Assembly (NCBI RefSeq): GCF_016785185.1
Contig: NZ_JAEKDY010000036.1
Length of the DNA stretch: 31,236 nucleotides
From: Heyndrickxia sporothermodurans
GTDB taxonomy: Bacteria; Bacillota; Bacilli; Bacillales; Bacillaceae_C
Strand: one strand, 5' to 3'
A model generated the notes under the pieces. It searched no databases. It was not told the DNA's origin and saw only the letters and a program-made list of their open reading frames with translations. The position numbers were made by a program, and so were the translations under genes. Position 1 is the stretch's first letter. Each line of letters begins with the position of its first letter. Shown in pieces: positions 6,572-14,820 of the stretch.

Positions 6572-9217
6572 TTAATGATGTTTTAATTCTTCAATTCTTG
6601 CTTTAACTGTAGCTTGCTTTTCTAGATAATCTTTTTCCTTCGCCCGTTCTTCATCGACTACAGCCTGTGGAGCTTTGCTGATAAATTTCTCATTACCTAA
6701 TTTTTTCTGAACACGGTCAACTTCTTTTGTCCATTTTTCTAGTTCTTTCTCAAGTCGTACTATTTCCTCATCAATATTAATTAACCCTTCTAATGGAAGG
6801 AATAACTCTACACCTGTTACGACTGCCGTCATGGCTTTGTCTGGTGCAGCTAATTCAGTAGCAATGGTAAGTTCATCCGGATTACAGAAACGCTCAATAT
6901 ATGATTGATTCTTTTTAAGTGATTCCAGCACTTGGTTATCTTTTGCTTTTAACATAAGCTTAATTTTTTTGCTTAGTGGTGTATTTACCTCAGAACGTAT
7001 ATTTCGTACTGAACGAATAATTTCGACTAATAATTTCATTTCTCCAGCTGCTGCTTCATCATGCAACTCATCATTTGCTACAGGCCAAGATGCAACAGTA
7101 ATAGATTCCCCTTTATGCGGTAGGTTTTGCCAAATTTCTTCGGTTATAAACGGCATAAATGGATGTAATAATCGCATCGTATTGTCTAAAACATAAGCTA
7201 AAATGGAACGAGTGGTAAGTTTTTCCGCTTCATCCTCACCATATAGCGGTAACTTCGCCATTTCAATATACCAATCACAGAAATCATCCCAAATGAAGTT
7301 ATAGAGAACTCTACCAACCTCACCAAACTCATACTTGTCGGCAAGCTTTGTTACTGTTTCAATCGTTTCATTTAACCGGGTTAAAATCCACTTGTCAGCG
7401 ACTGATTTTTCTCCGCTTAAATCGATTTCTTCGTATGTTAAGCCATTCATATTCATCAGTGCAAATCGGGAAGCATTCCAAATTTTATTCGCAAAGTTCC
7501 AAATGGACTCTACTTTTTCCATACTGAATCGTAAGTCTTGCCCTGGTGAGCTGCCAGTAGATAAGAAATAGCGCAAAGAATCTGCACCGTATTTATCGAT
7601 GACATCCATTGGATCAACACCATTACCAAGGGACTTACTCATCTTTCTTCCTTGTTCATCACGTACAAGACCGTGAATTAACACATCTTTAAAAGGAATT
7701 TGCCCCGTAAATTCTTTCGCTTGGAAAATCATCCGTGCAACCCAAAAGAAGATAATGTCATATCCGGTAACTAATGCATTCGTTGGATAATAACGTTTGT
7801 AATCATCTGCGTCCGTATCGGGCCAGCCCATTGTTGAAAATGGCCATAATGCAGAACTGAACCAAGTATCTAATACATCATTATCCTGTTCCCAATTCTC
7901 AATATCTTTAGGCGGGTCGATATCTACATGAATCTCTCCTGTTTCTTTATGATACCATGCCGGAATACGATGTCCCCACCAAAGCTGACGGGAAATACAC
8001 CAGTCGCGAATATTTTCCATCCAGCGTAAGTACGTTTTCTCGAATCGTTCAGGAACAAATTGAACACCTGCATCTGTACCTTGCATAGAAACGGCAGCTT
8101 CAGCTAATGGAGCCATTTTCACAAACCATTGAGTAGATAAATACGGTTCAACGACCGCTCCACTTCTTTCTGAGTGACCAACCGAATGCATATGTTCTTC
8201 TATTTTAAATAGAACTCCTTGCTCTTGAAGATCCTTAACAATTTGCTTACGGCATTCGAAGCGATCCATGCCTTCATATTTGCCGCTCTTATCATTCATT
8301 GTTCCGTCTTCATTCATCACTAATATTCGTTCTAAATTATGACGATTGCCAATTTCAAAATCATTAGGGTCATGTGCCGGCGTAATTTTAACCGCCCCAG
8401 ATCCAAATTCCATATCGACATAATCATCACCGACAATCGGAATTTCACGACCAGTAATAGGTAAAATCACTGTTTTTCCGATTAAATGTTTATATCTTTC
8501 GTCTTCGGGGTGAACAGCAACAGCCGTGTCTCCAAGCATTGTTTCAGGGCGAGTGGTTGCAATTTCAATTGACCCTGTTCCGTCAGCTAACGGATATTTC
8601 ATATGATAGAATGCACCTTGAACATCCTTGTAAATTACTTCAATATCGGATAAAGCAGTTTTTGTAGCTGGGTCCCAGTTAATAATATATTCCCCGCGGT
8701 AGATTAATCCTTTTTTATAGAGGGTAACAAACACTTTACGCACTGCATCTGATAATCCTTCATCCAAGGTAAAACGTTCACGGGAATAATCTAATCCTAA
8801 GCCGATTTTCGACCATTGTTTACGAATGAATGCAGCATATTCTTCTTTCCATTTCCATGTTTCTTCGACAAATTTATCCCTGCCTAGATCGTATTTTGAT
8901 ACGCCTTCTTCACGTAATTTTGCTTCTACTTTTGCTTGTGTGGCAATCCCTGCATGGTCCATTCCAGGTAACCATAAAACATCATAGCCTTGCATACGCT
9001 TCATTCTTGTTAAAATATCTTGTAAAGTCGTATCCCAAGCATGACCTAAATGCAGTTTTCCAGTAACATTTGGTGGTGGAATAACGATTGTATATGGTTC
9101 TTTATTTGGGTCATCTTTTGCTTCGAAAAATTTCCCTTTTACCCACCATTCATAGCGATCTTTTTCAATCGTATTCGGATCATATTTAGTAGACATTTGA
9201 ATTTCTTGTGTTTCCAT
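6572..9217 (-). CDS. valS: valyl-tRNA synthetase
   Basis: ValS is the class Ia synthetase that charges tRNA-Val and edits mischarged Thr-tRNA. The 881 residues match the bacterial length. The HIGH signature appears as HLGH at residues 56-59 after PPPNVTGK, the KMSKS motif appears as KMSKSLGNG near residue 528, and the editing (CP1) domain includes TTRPETMLGDTAVAVHP. The C-terminal about 65 residues form the coiled coil typical of ValS. ATG at 9215-9217 follows a GCGAGGA ribosome binding site; an internal ATG seven codons later is less likely. Expression should be set by the T-box leader at about 9270-9570. folC follows downstream. Confidence 0.98.
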   Translation of the reverse strand: METQEIQMSTKYDPNTIEKDRYEWWVKGKFFEAKDDPNKEPYTIVIPPPNVTGKLHLGHAWDTTLQDILTRMKRMQGYDVLWLPGMDHAGIATQAKVEAKLREEGVSKYDLGRDKFVEETWKWKEEYAAFIRKQWSKIGLGLDYSRERFTLDEGLSDAVRKVFVTLYKKGLIYRGEYIINWDPATKTALSDIEVIYKDVQGAFYHMKYPLADGTGSIEIATTRPETMLGDTAVAVHPEDERYKHLIGKTVILPITGREIPIVGDDYVDMEFGSGAVKITPAHDPNDFEIGNRHNLERILVMNEDGTMNDKSGKYEGMDRFECRKQIVKDLQEQGVLFKIEEHMHSVGHSERSGAVVEPYLSTQWFVKMAPLAEAAVSMQGTDAGVQFVPERFEKTYLRWMENIRDWCISRQLWWGHRIPAWYHKETGEIHVDIDPPKDIENWEQDNDVLDTWFSSALWPFSTMGWPDTDADDYKRYYPTNALVTGYDIIFFWVARMIFQAKEFTGQIPFKDVLIHGLVRDEQGRKMSKSLGNGVDPMDVIDKYGADSLRYFLSTGSSPGQDLRFSMEKVESIWNFANKIWNASRFALMNMNGLTYEEIDLSGEKSVADKWILTRLNETIETVTKLADKYEFGEVGRVLYNFIWDDFCDWYIEMAKLPLYGEDEAEKLTTRSILAYVLDNTMRLLHPFMPFITEEIWQNLPHKGESITVASWPVANDELHDEAAAGEMKLLVEIIRSVRNIRSEVNTPLSKKIKLMLKAKDNQVLESLKKNQSYIERFCNPDELTIATELAAPDKAMTAVVTGVELFLPLEGLINIDEEIVRLEKELEKWTKEVDRVQKKLGNEKFISKAPQAVVDEERAKEKDYLEKQATVKARIEELKHH

Positions 9218-9269
9218 TCTATTTTCCTCGCTTTCTTTATCTTGATACTCATTGATACCAATACAAATA

Positions 9270-9570
9270 AAAAACTCCCCTCGTCAAAAGGACGAAGGGA
9301 GCGATTTTCGCGGTACCACCTTTTTTCACAGACAATAGCTATTACATACACTAAAGCCTGGCACTTAACTATGATAACGGCTTTTCACCGGCTTCAATTA
9401 CTCCAATTTATGTTTCACAGAAGCTACTCATGGGCGACCTTCCAATGTTCACTCTTAGGAAATCTCTCAGCTATTGATTTCCCTCTCTGAATGTAAGCTT
9501 GACTATCAAGCTTATTTAAGCAGTATCCCATTGTACTATTCCCAATCACTGCATTTAAATTTCATTTAAT
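9270..9570 (-). promoter_or_regulatory. T-box riboswitch controlling valS
   Basis: On the minus strand the conserved T-box GGTGGTACCGCG is at 9309-9320. It is followed by a terminator with an 11-bp stem (9275-9285 with 9291-9301) and a T run. Upstream are Stem I features, including AGAGA/GGAAATC-like arms near 9455-9495. A GUC valine codon at 9436-9438, on the 3' side of Stem I, is the likely specifier, though I placed it by eye. Uncharged tRNA-Val should pair with the specifier and the T-box bulge and allow readthrough into valS. The leader fills most of the valS upstream gap. Confidence 0.93.
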
Positions 9571-9576
9571 TTACTT

Positions 9577-9609
9577 ATTATAGTATCTAAATCAACTGCA
9601 TTTCGTCAA
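9577..9609 (-). promoter_or_regulatory. sigma-A promoter of the valS T-box leader
   Basis: On the minus strand TTGACG (9604-9609) lies 18 nt from TACTAT (9580-9585). An alternative -10, TATAAT at 9577-9582, is 21 nt away. Either would start transcription just before Stem I of the T-box. Confidence 0.7.
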
Positions 9610-9653
9610 TCATTATTGCCGATTATTAAAAAAAATATTCGGCTTTTGCGGGA

Positions 9654-9689
9654 TTGACACCTATTCACCCATATCCCATACATTATTAT
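9654..9689 (+). promoter_or_regulatory. possible promoter of the small plus-strand gene (sigma-A or sigma-K type)
   Basis: TTGACA begins near 9654. The best -10 for sigma-A is only TACATT at a 19-nt spacing. The same stretch also fits the mother-cell sigma-K pattern, AC, 16 nt, then CATACATTA (CATAnnnTA). Both consensus patterns are short; I cannot choose between them. Confidence 0.35.
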
Positions 9690-9721
9690 ATAAGGACCCC
9701 GAGAATAGGTAGGTGAAAGGA

Positions 9722-9913
9722 ATGAAAAAAAAGTTTAATCAATATACGTTACAATCTTGGTTTAAAACATTCAAAGGTGTCGGAAAGCAGCTAATTATTC
9801 CATTTACCATTTTTCAAGCGATTCGAACCATTTTATTGCCTACTGCCTTCGACGTTTTATTATTAGCCATCTTTATTTTAATTGCTTTTGCATTCCAGAA
9901 TGAGTGGATTTGA
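9722..9913 (+). CDS. small hypothetical membrane protein
   Basis: A 63-residue protein with a basic N-terminus (KKKFNQYTLQSWFKTFKG) and one or two hydrophobic segments covering about residues 25-60, so a small membrane protein. I do not recognise the family. ATG at 9722 is chosen because AGGTGA (9711-9716) is 5 nt upstream; the frame also opens with a GTG at 9713 that would overlap this ribosome binding site. It is transcribed away from valS and towards ysxE, and shares the bidirectional terminator at 9923-9953. Promoter sequence, ribosome binding site and terminator together support a real gene. Sporulation expression is possible from the neighbouring spore coat genes and the sigma-K-like site, but unproven. 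Confidence 0.65.
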   Translation: MKKKFNQYTLQSWFKTFKGVGKQLIIPFTIFQAIRTILLPTAFDVLLLAIFILIAFAFQNEWI

Positions 9914-9922
9914 AAAATAATA

Positions 9923-9953
9923 GGCCCTTCCTTATAAATTTTTAGGAAGGGCC
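9923..9953. terminator. bidirectional terminator between the small gene and ysxE
   Basis: A 9-bp perfect GC-rich stem (GGCCCTTCC 9923-9931, GGAAGGGCC 9945-9953) with a 13-base A/T loop. It ends the plus-strand small gene and overlaps the last codons and stop of ysxE on the minus strand, where TATTATTTTT follows. Confidence 0.7.
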
Positions 9954-10973
9954 GCTACTTTCTGTTCCTTTAGACTGATTTTCCATTTCACGTATACGCA
10001 TTACAACATATTCGGTATTTTTTAATAGCCAATATTGTTTTTGCAATTGCTTCACAAATCTTATTTCCGGTTTCTTCGTTTTCTTTAAGAAATATTCTTT
10101 AACAATTCGATGCATGTGACCCGGATGTGCTAAATAACTGAGAAAAAGATGCTTTTCATCTTCTCTAAAAGGAAAATGTGATAGATAAGTATAGACCCAT
10201 TCTACACAATCATCCCATCTCTTTGGATAGGTAGTTAATGTTCTTGCCAAAAAAGGGAGCAAATCATGAATGGGGGAGGAGACTTTAGAATCTTCAAAAT
10301 TCGTAAAATACCCATATCCTCGTTCATCATATAGAAAATGCTCTGTAGAAATTTTGCCGTGAACAACTACTGTTCTTCCTTTTTCAAGTTCTTTTGAAAC
10401 TTCATACCACTGCTTTATCTCTTGTTTGGAAAAATCAAGTGCCTGAATAATATCTTGGTAAAATGTACAGTACAATAATTCGAAAGGAGACATATACACT
10501 TTCTTTTCACTACGTTCAAGAAATTCCTCGAAAAATTCGGATTCCCTTTCCAACTGTGTACTCGTTAGCTCAAAGTGTTCCTTTCTTTCTTCACTTGCTA
10601 TCGGAATGTCCTTAACAGATAATGTATGCAATCGAGCCAATTCCCTAAACATCTTTTGATGCTTTTCATTGCGATCCTCTTTTTCTTCATTCGGTAACCA
10701 TGGCATTAAATAATATAAATAGTGTTCATTAAGCACGGCATACCTTCCATCAAGCGTCGGATAGATTGGTACAATCCGATTATAACCTCGATGATAGAGC
10801 ATTTGTACGTTGCGAACAAAATCTGTTCCTAATTGAGGAGAAATTCGTTTTAGGGCAAAGTTTCCATCTCTCGTAACTATTTTATAGGTCTTGCCGTACT
10901 TTTCGATAAAATTAACTTTTAGACCGTATTGTTTTAAAATCATTTTTATTTCGGATTGTGTACTCTTATCCAT
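9942..10973 (-). CDS. ysxE: YsxE spore coat protein, CotS-family kinase-like fold
   Basis: The 343-residue protein matches the CotS/YutH/YsxE family of aminoglycoside-phosphotransferase-like spore coat proteins and sits just after spoVID, as in B. subtilis, where both are expressed from sigma-E. An N-lobe with a possible ATP-contact Lys (FALKRI, K42) is followed by the C-lobe. The catalytic loop, HGDxxxxN in active members, reads HGKISTEHF (205-213), and the DFG-like position reads NFED (225-228). Loss of the catalytic Asp suggests a pseudokinase with a structural role. ATG at 10971-10973 follows AGGTGA at 4-5 nt. A small hairpin (10979-10992) includes that ribosome binding site. It ends inside the shared terminator. 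Confidence 0.85.
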   Translation of the reverse strand: MDKSTQSEIKMILKQYGLKVNFIEKYGKTYKIVTRDGNFALKRISPQLGTDFVRNVQMLYHRGYNRIVPIYPTLDGRYAVLNEHYLYYLMPWLPNEEKEDRNEKHQKMFRELARLHTLSVKDIPIASEERKEHFELTSTQLERESEFFEEFLERSEKKVYMSPFELLYCTFYQDIIQALDFSKQEIKQWYEVSKELEKGRTVVVHGKISTEHFLYDERGYGYFTNFEDSKVSSPIHDLLPFLARTLTTYPKRWDDCVEWVYTYLSHFPFREDEKHLFLSYLAHPGHMHRIVKEYFLKKTKKPEIRFVKQLQKQYWLLKNTEYVVMRIREMENQSKGTESSGPS

Positions 10974-11066
10974 CCTATCACCTGCTTAGGTGCCCTAAAC
11001 TGCCTCCAAATTTAAACCTCTTCACTACAAAAGAACGGGCGCGAAAGATAGAAAACCAATCATCTA

Positions 11067-12254
11067 TTAATCAATTTTACTATTAAGTGTAGTTGCATAT
11101 GATGGAATATATAATACTTGCCCTTCATATACATCCTGATTTATTTCTAAATGATTCATTCTTAAAATTTGTTGAACACTAATATCATATTTTTCCGCTA
11201 AAACATCCAGTGTTTCCCCTTGTTGGACAATGCAAACTTTTAATTTTGCTGCTTTTTCATCTGTCTTTCTTGCAAAAAAGTCAGCTAAGGAGATCGATTC
11301 ATACTTTCCAAATTTTTTCTTTTTCTTATTATTCGTTTCTTCTTCTTGTTCCTCATGCTCTTCTTCCATATCAGCCGGGGATTCGACTTCAACTTCATCT
11401 TCATCAATTTCTTCTGATGATTCAGTCTCTTGCCGAGAGAACTGTAGAAGTTCTTCTTTTATTTTCTCTTCATCGAAGGAATGAAGATTTATCGTCGGCT
11501 CATCATTTTTATTTTCTATATTGATTGAAATTTCCTCTTCTTGTTGAATTTTACGTGCTTCTACTGTAAATGGTTGAAAAAATTCCTCTTGCGCAAATGA
11601 CTCTTGTTCATTCGACTCATTGGTTGTAGATACATTTCTCGATTCTTGCTCATCTGATTCCTGCACTTCGTCGCTTTCTAAATGCCAATCGTTCATTTCC
11701 TCTGACAAATTAACGGATTCCTCGTCATCAACATGTTCGATTGATTCATCAGAGGTTTCTTCTTGTAATGAATTTCTTTGTGGTACGGATATAGGGATTT
11801 CTTCTTTTTCTTCCTCAGGAACTGTTTCTTCGTTACGTATTCCTAAAATGGAAAGATCTGCATTAAGTTTTAAATTTCCTTTTTCGGGCAGTAAGTAATC
11901 AAAGGAGTCAATATTTACATCGATATCCGCGATTTGATCAACTCTGCTTTTCGGAATCGTGACATCGACAGGGAAGCGATGTTCAAAATAATAAATTTCG
12001 TCTGTTGTACGGTATTCGACATGGTGAGCAAATTTACCATGCAAATCTAATTCTTGTTCCTGTTCTTCTTCTTCATTTCCTTTGTATTCTCCAGACAGTT
12101 GTAAGTTTCCGATTATTTGGATGTATTGTTCTTGTTCTTGTATAGTAATTTCCGGATCCAATGAAATGGATAGAAGTTCATCTACTTCCTGTCCTTTTTT
12201 AAACCAGATGGACTCTTCTAATGAAAATCGTAAGGACGATTGACTTTGAGACAA
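11067..12254 (-). CDS. spoVID: SpoVID spore coat morphogenetic protein with C-terminal LysM
   Basis: SpoVID anchors the basement and inner coat during encasement by recruiting SafA and working with SpoIVA and SpoVM. The N-terminal region (RFSLEESIWFKKGQEVDELL near residues 7-26) is the conserved SpoVID domain. The middle third is very acidic and low-complexity (Glu, Asp, Ser). A LysM domain fills the last 50 or so residues (QQGETLDVLAEKYDIS). The TTG at 12252-12254 is chosen because GGGAGGA lies 7 nt before it; the frame opens 8 codons earlier at another TTG. At about 395 residues it is much shorter than the 575 of B. subtilis SpoVID, mainly in the acidic middle. I found no convincing sigma-E promoter upstream. 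Confidence 0.92.
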   Translation of the reverse strand: MSQSQSSLRFSLEESIWFKKGQEVDELLSISLDPEITIQEQEQYIQIIGNLQLSGEYKGNEEEEQEQELDLHGKFAHHVEYRTTDEIYYFEHRFPVDVTIPKSRVDQIADIDVNIDSFDYLLPEKGNLKLNADLSILGIRNEETVPEEEKEEIPISVPQRNSLQEETSDESIEHVDDEESVNLSEEMNDWHLESDEVQESDEQESRNVSTTNESNEQESFAQEEFFQPFTVEARKIQQEEEISINIENKNDEPTINLHSFDEEKIKEELLQFSRQETESSEEIDEDEVEVESPADMEEEHEEQEEETNNKKKKKFGKYESISLADFFARKTDEKAAKLKVCIVQQGETLDVLAEKYDISVQQILRMNHLEINQDVYEGQVLYIPSYATTLNSKID

Positions 12255-12377
12255 GGTGGATTCCTCCCTTTCAATCAAACTGACTATGTCATTTACACTT
12301 TATGAACAAAGGAAGGAAATTATGTTAGTTTTCTTTGCGCAAAGGTACAATTCTAATAGATGTAATTAATAATTAAT

Positions 12378-12457
12378 CGAACCCGCAAGAGCGAAGCGAT
12401 GAGGAGGCTCGACTTCCTCCCTGCGGAAAGCAAGCTCCTGCAGCGGAAAGGAACGGG
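12378..12457. repeat. Bacillaceae-type dispersed intergenic repeat copy
   Basis: The 80-bp GC-rich block in an A/T-rich gap reads CCCGCAAGAGCGAAGCGA, then GAGGAGGCTCG, then TGCGGAAAGCAAGC, then TGCAGCGGAAAGGAACGG. I recognise this pattern from memory as a widespread noncoding repeat in intergenic regions of many Bacillaceae. It has internal pairing (GAGGA with TCCTC, CTGC with GCAG, flanking CCCG with CGGG) and no ORF. It lies between spoVID and the hemL terminator. Only one copy is in this window, so its dispersed nature is prior knowledge and not seen here. Confidence 0.65.
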
Positions 12458-12467
12458 CTATTCAAAA

Positions 12468-12492
12468 AACCACACCTAAATTAGGTGTGGTT
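12468..12492 (-). terminator. hemAXCDBL operon terminator
   Basis: An 11-bp perfect stem (12468-12478 with 12482-12492) with a 3-base loop lies just past the hemL stop codon; on the minus strand it runs into a T tract. It ends the heme operon before the dispersed repeat and spoVID. Confidence 0.85.
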
Positions 12493-12500
12493 GACTATGT

Positions 12501-13790
12501 TTATCCGCGAATTGTTTTGAATGTTTTTTCGACGGCTTCTATTGTATGGTCAATATCCTCATCAGTAAGGGTGGTTGATAGGAATAATCCTTCAAATTGG
12601 GATGGTGGTAGAAATACTCCGTTGTTTGCCATTTCACGGTAGTAGGCAGCAAAGAGTTCTAAGTCAGATGTTTTTGCTGTTTCATAGTTAATTACTTTTT
12701 CATTCGTTAAGAAAATACCGATCATAGAACCAGCGCGATTAATCGTATGAGGTACGTCATATTTAGCAGCCGCCTCATGCAATCCTTTTTCTAGCTTATC
12801 TGCCTTTTTAATGAACTCCTTATACGTATCTGGAGTCAATTGTACTAATGTTTCATATCCGGCAGTCATAGCTAACGGGTTACCAGATAATGTTCCAGCT
12901 TGATAAATTGGTCCGCTTGGTGCAATTTTTTCCATGATTTCTGCTTTACCACCGAATGCACCTACTGGAAGTCCTCCTCCAATAACTTTACCAAGACAAG
13001 TCAAATCCGGAGTTACTCCAAAGTATCCTTGGGCGCAATGATAATCTACACGGAAACCAGTCATAACTTCATCAAAAATTAATAATGAACCATATTTACT
13101 TGTTATTTCACGTAAGCCTTCTAAAAAGCCAGGTAGTGGAGGGACAACTCCCATGTTACCAGCTACAGGTTCAACAATGATACAAGCGATATCATCCCCA
13201 TATTGTTCAAAAGCAAGTTTTACGCTTTCCAAATCATTATAAGGAACGGCAATTGTATTACTAGCAATACCCGCAGGTACTCCCGGACTATCCGGCAAAC
13301 CAAGTGTAGCAACTCCGGAACCGGCTTTAATTAAGAGTGAATCACCATGACCGTGGTAACAGCCTTCAAATTTCAAAATTTTACTACGTCCCGTATATCC
13401 ACGAGCTAGGCGTAAAGCACTCATAGTTGCTTCAGTACCTGATGAAACCATACGAATAATTTCAATCGATGGTACTCTCTCTTGTACAAGCTTGGCTAAT
13501 TTGTTTTCTGCAAGTGTTGGAGCGCCAAAACTTGTTCCATATTCAGCCACTTTTTTCAAGGCATTTACAACTTGTTCATTGGTATGACCTAAAATAAGAG
13601 GTCCCCAAGATAGAACATAGTCGATATATTCATTTCCATCGATGTCATAAATTTTTGAGCCTTTGCCTCTTTCCATAAAAATTGGATCCATATTTACTGA
13701 TTTAAAGGCACGTACTGGGCTATTAACGCCACCTGGCATCAAGCTTAGCGCTTCTTGAAATGCCTGTTTAGATTTTTCGTATGAACGCAT
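12501..13790 (-). CDS. hemL: glutamate-1-semialdehyde 2,1-aminomutase
   Basis: HemL is the PLP enzyme that converts glutamate-1-semialdehyde to 5-aminolevulinate, the second step of the C5 heme pathway after HemA. The 429 residues match family length. The PLP lysine is K268 in CLGKVIGGGLP; FDEVMTGFR contains the Asp that binds the pyridine nitrogen. The ATG at 13788-13790 is preferred to one 5 codons earlier, because the earlier ATG sits inside the TGGAGGT ribosome binding site that serves the later one. Last gene of the hemA-X-C-D-B-L operon, closing with the terminator at 12468-12492. Confidence 0.97.
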   Translation of the reverse strand: MRSYEKSKQAFQEALSLMPGGVNSPVRAFKSVNMDPIFMERGKGSKIYDIDGNEYIDYVLSWGPLILGHTNEQVVNALKKVAEYGTSFGAPTLAENKLAKLVQERVPSIEIIRMVSSGTEATMSALRLARGYTGRSKILKFEGCYHGHGDSLLIKAGSGVATLGLPDSPGVPAGIASNTIAVPYNDLESVKLAFEQYGDDIACIIVEPVAGNMGVVPPLPGFLEGLREITSKYGSLLIFDEVMTGFRVDYHCAQGYFGVTPDLTCLGKVIGGGLPVGAFGGKAEIMEKIAPSGPIYQAGTLSGNPLAMTAGYETLVQLTPDTYKEFIKKADKLEKGLHEAAAKYDVPHTINRAGSMIGIFLTNEKVINYETAKTSDLELFAAYYREMANNGVFLPPSQFEGLFLSTTLTDEDIDHTIEAVEKTFKTIRG

Positions 13791-13842
13791 TTTAACAACC
13801 TCCATAAGGTCATATTCTATAATGATAAATTAGATAATATTT

Positions 13843-14820
13843 TTATTTGGCGATCCATTTTGCAGCATCTTTAGCAAAATAAGTAATAATTAAATCAGAA
13901 CCTGCTCTTTTCATGCTCGTTAACATTTCTAGAACAATAGATTTTTCATCAATCCATCCATTTTGCGCTGCTGCCTTCACCATTGAATACTCACCGCTGA
14001 CATTGTAAGCAACAACTGGTAAATTGAATTCATTTTTCACATCACGGACAATATCAAGATAAGATAAAGTTGGCTTAACGATTAAGAAATCCGCTCCCTC
14101 ATCAACGTCTGACTGCGCTTCCCTAAATGCTTCAAGACGATTGGCCGGATCCATTTGATACGTTTTACGATCCCCAAATTGTGGCGCACTTCCTGCCGCA
14201 TCACGAAACGGGCCATAAAATGCTGAAGAATATTTCACCGCATAAGACATAATTGGAATGTCGGCAAATCCCGCTTCATCCAATCCTTTACGAATGGCTG
14301 CGACAAAACCGTCCATCATATTGGAAGGTGCAATAATATCAGCACCTGCTTCCGCCTGACTTACCGCTGTTTTTGCTAATAAATCAAGACTTGGATCATT
14401 TAAAATTTTCCCATCTTCTATTACGCCACAATGTCCATGATCGGTATATTCACAAAGACAAGTATCCGCAATTATAATAATTTCGGGATAATTTTTTTTA
14501 ATAAAGCGGGTAGCTTCTTGGACGATCCCGTGATTATGGAATGCACCTGAACCTTCCGCATCTTTATGTAAAGGGATTCCAAATAAGAGAACGGATTTAA
14601 TCCCTAATTCAACTACTTCATCCATTTCCACTTTTAATTGATCGAGGGATAATTGATAGATTCCAGGCATTGATGCGATAGGATTTTTAATATTTTCACC
14701 TTCCGCAACAAAGATCGGATAAATAAAATCTTCTACATGTAAATGTGTTTCACGAACTAAAGCTCTCATGTTCGCAGAACTACGTAATCTTCTATGACGT
14801 TTAAATTGTAACTCTTTCAT
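13843..14820 (-). CDS. hemB: porphobilinogen synthase (5-aminolevulinate dehydratase)
   Basis: HemB condenses two 5-aminolevulinate molecules to porphobilinogen. From the chosen ATG (14818-14820) it is 325 residues. The Schiff-base lysines are K196 (YAVKYSS) and K249 (LIVKPTLSY). The metal site has three cysteines, C121, C123 and C131 (TCLCEYTDHGHCG), so this is the zinc-using type. The start is fixed by AAGGAGG just upstream and by the 4-base ATGA overlap with the hemD stop, which implies translational coupling. An earlier in-frame ATG at 14851-14853 has no good ribosome binding site. Confidence 0.97.
   Translation of the reverse strand: MKELQFKRHRRLRSSANMRALVRETHLHVEDFIYPIFVAEGENIKNPIASMPGIYQLSLDQLKVEMDEVVELGIKSVLLFGIPLHKDAEGSGAFHNHGIVQEATRFIKKNYPEIIIIADTCLCEYTDHGHCGVIEDGKILNDPSLDLLAKTAVSQAEAGADIIAPSNMMDGFVAAIRKGLDEAGFADIPIMSYAVKYSSAFYGPFRDAAGSAPQFGDRKTYQMDPANRLEAFREAQSDVDEGADFLIVKPTLSYLDIVRDVKNEFNLPVVAYNVSGEYSMVKAAAQNGWIDEKSIVLEMLTSMKRAGSDLIITYFAKDAAKWIAK

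Noticed and set aside
9050..9490. 146-codon plus-strand frame across the valS start and T-box
   Set aside because: It covers the T-box leader, whose conserved RNA elements explain the sequence.
11230..11898. Ser-rich plus-strand frames opposite spoVID
   Set aside because: They are the antisense of the Glu/Asp-rich spoVID centre (GAA/GAT read as TTC/ATC/TCT), not genes.
12279..12377. sigma-E promoter for spoVID
   Set aside because: CATA-type -10 sequences occur, but none has a matching -35 at 13-15 nt.
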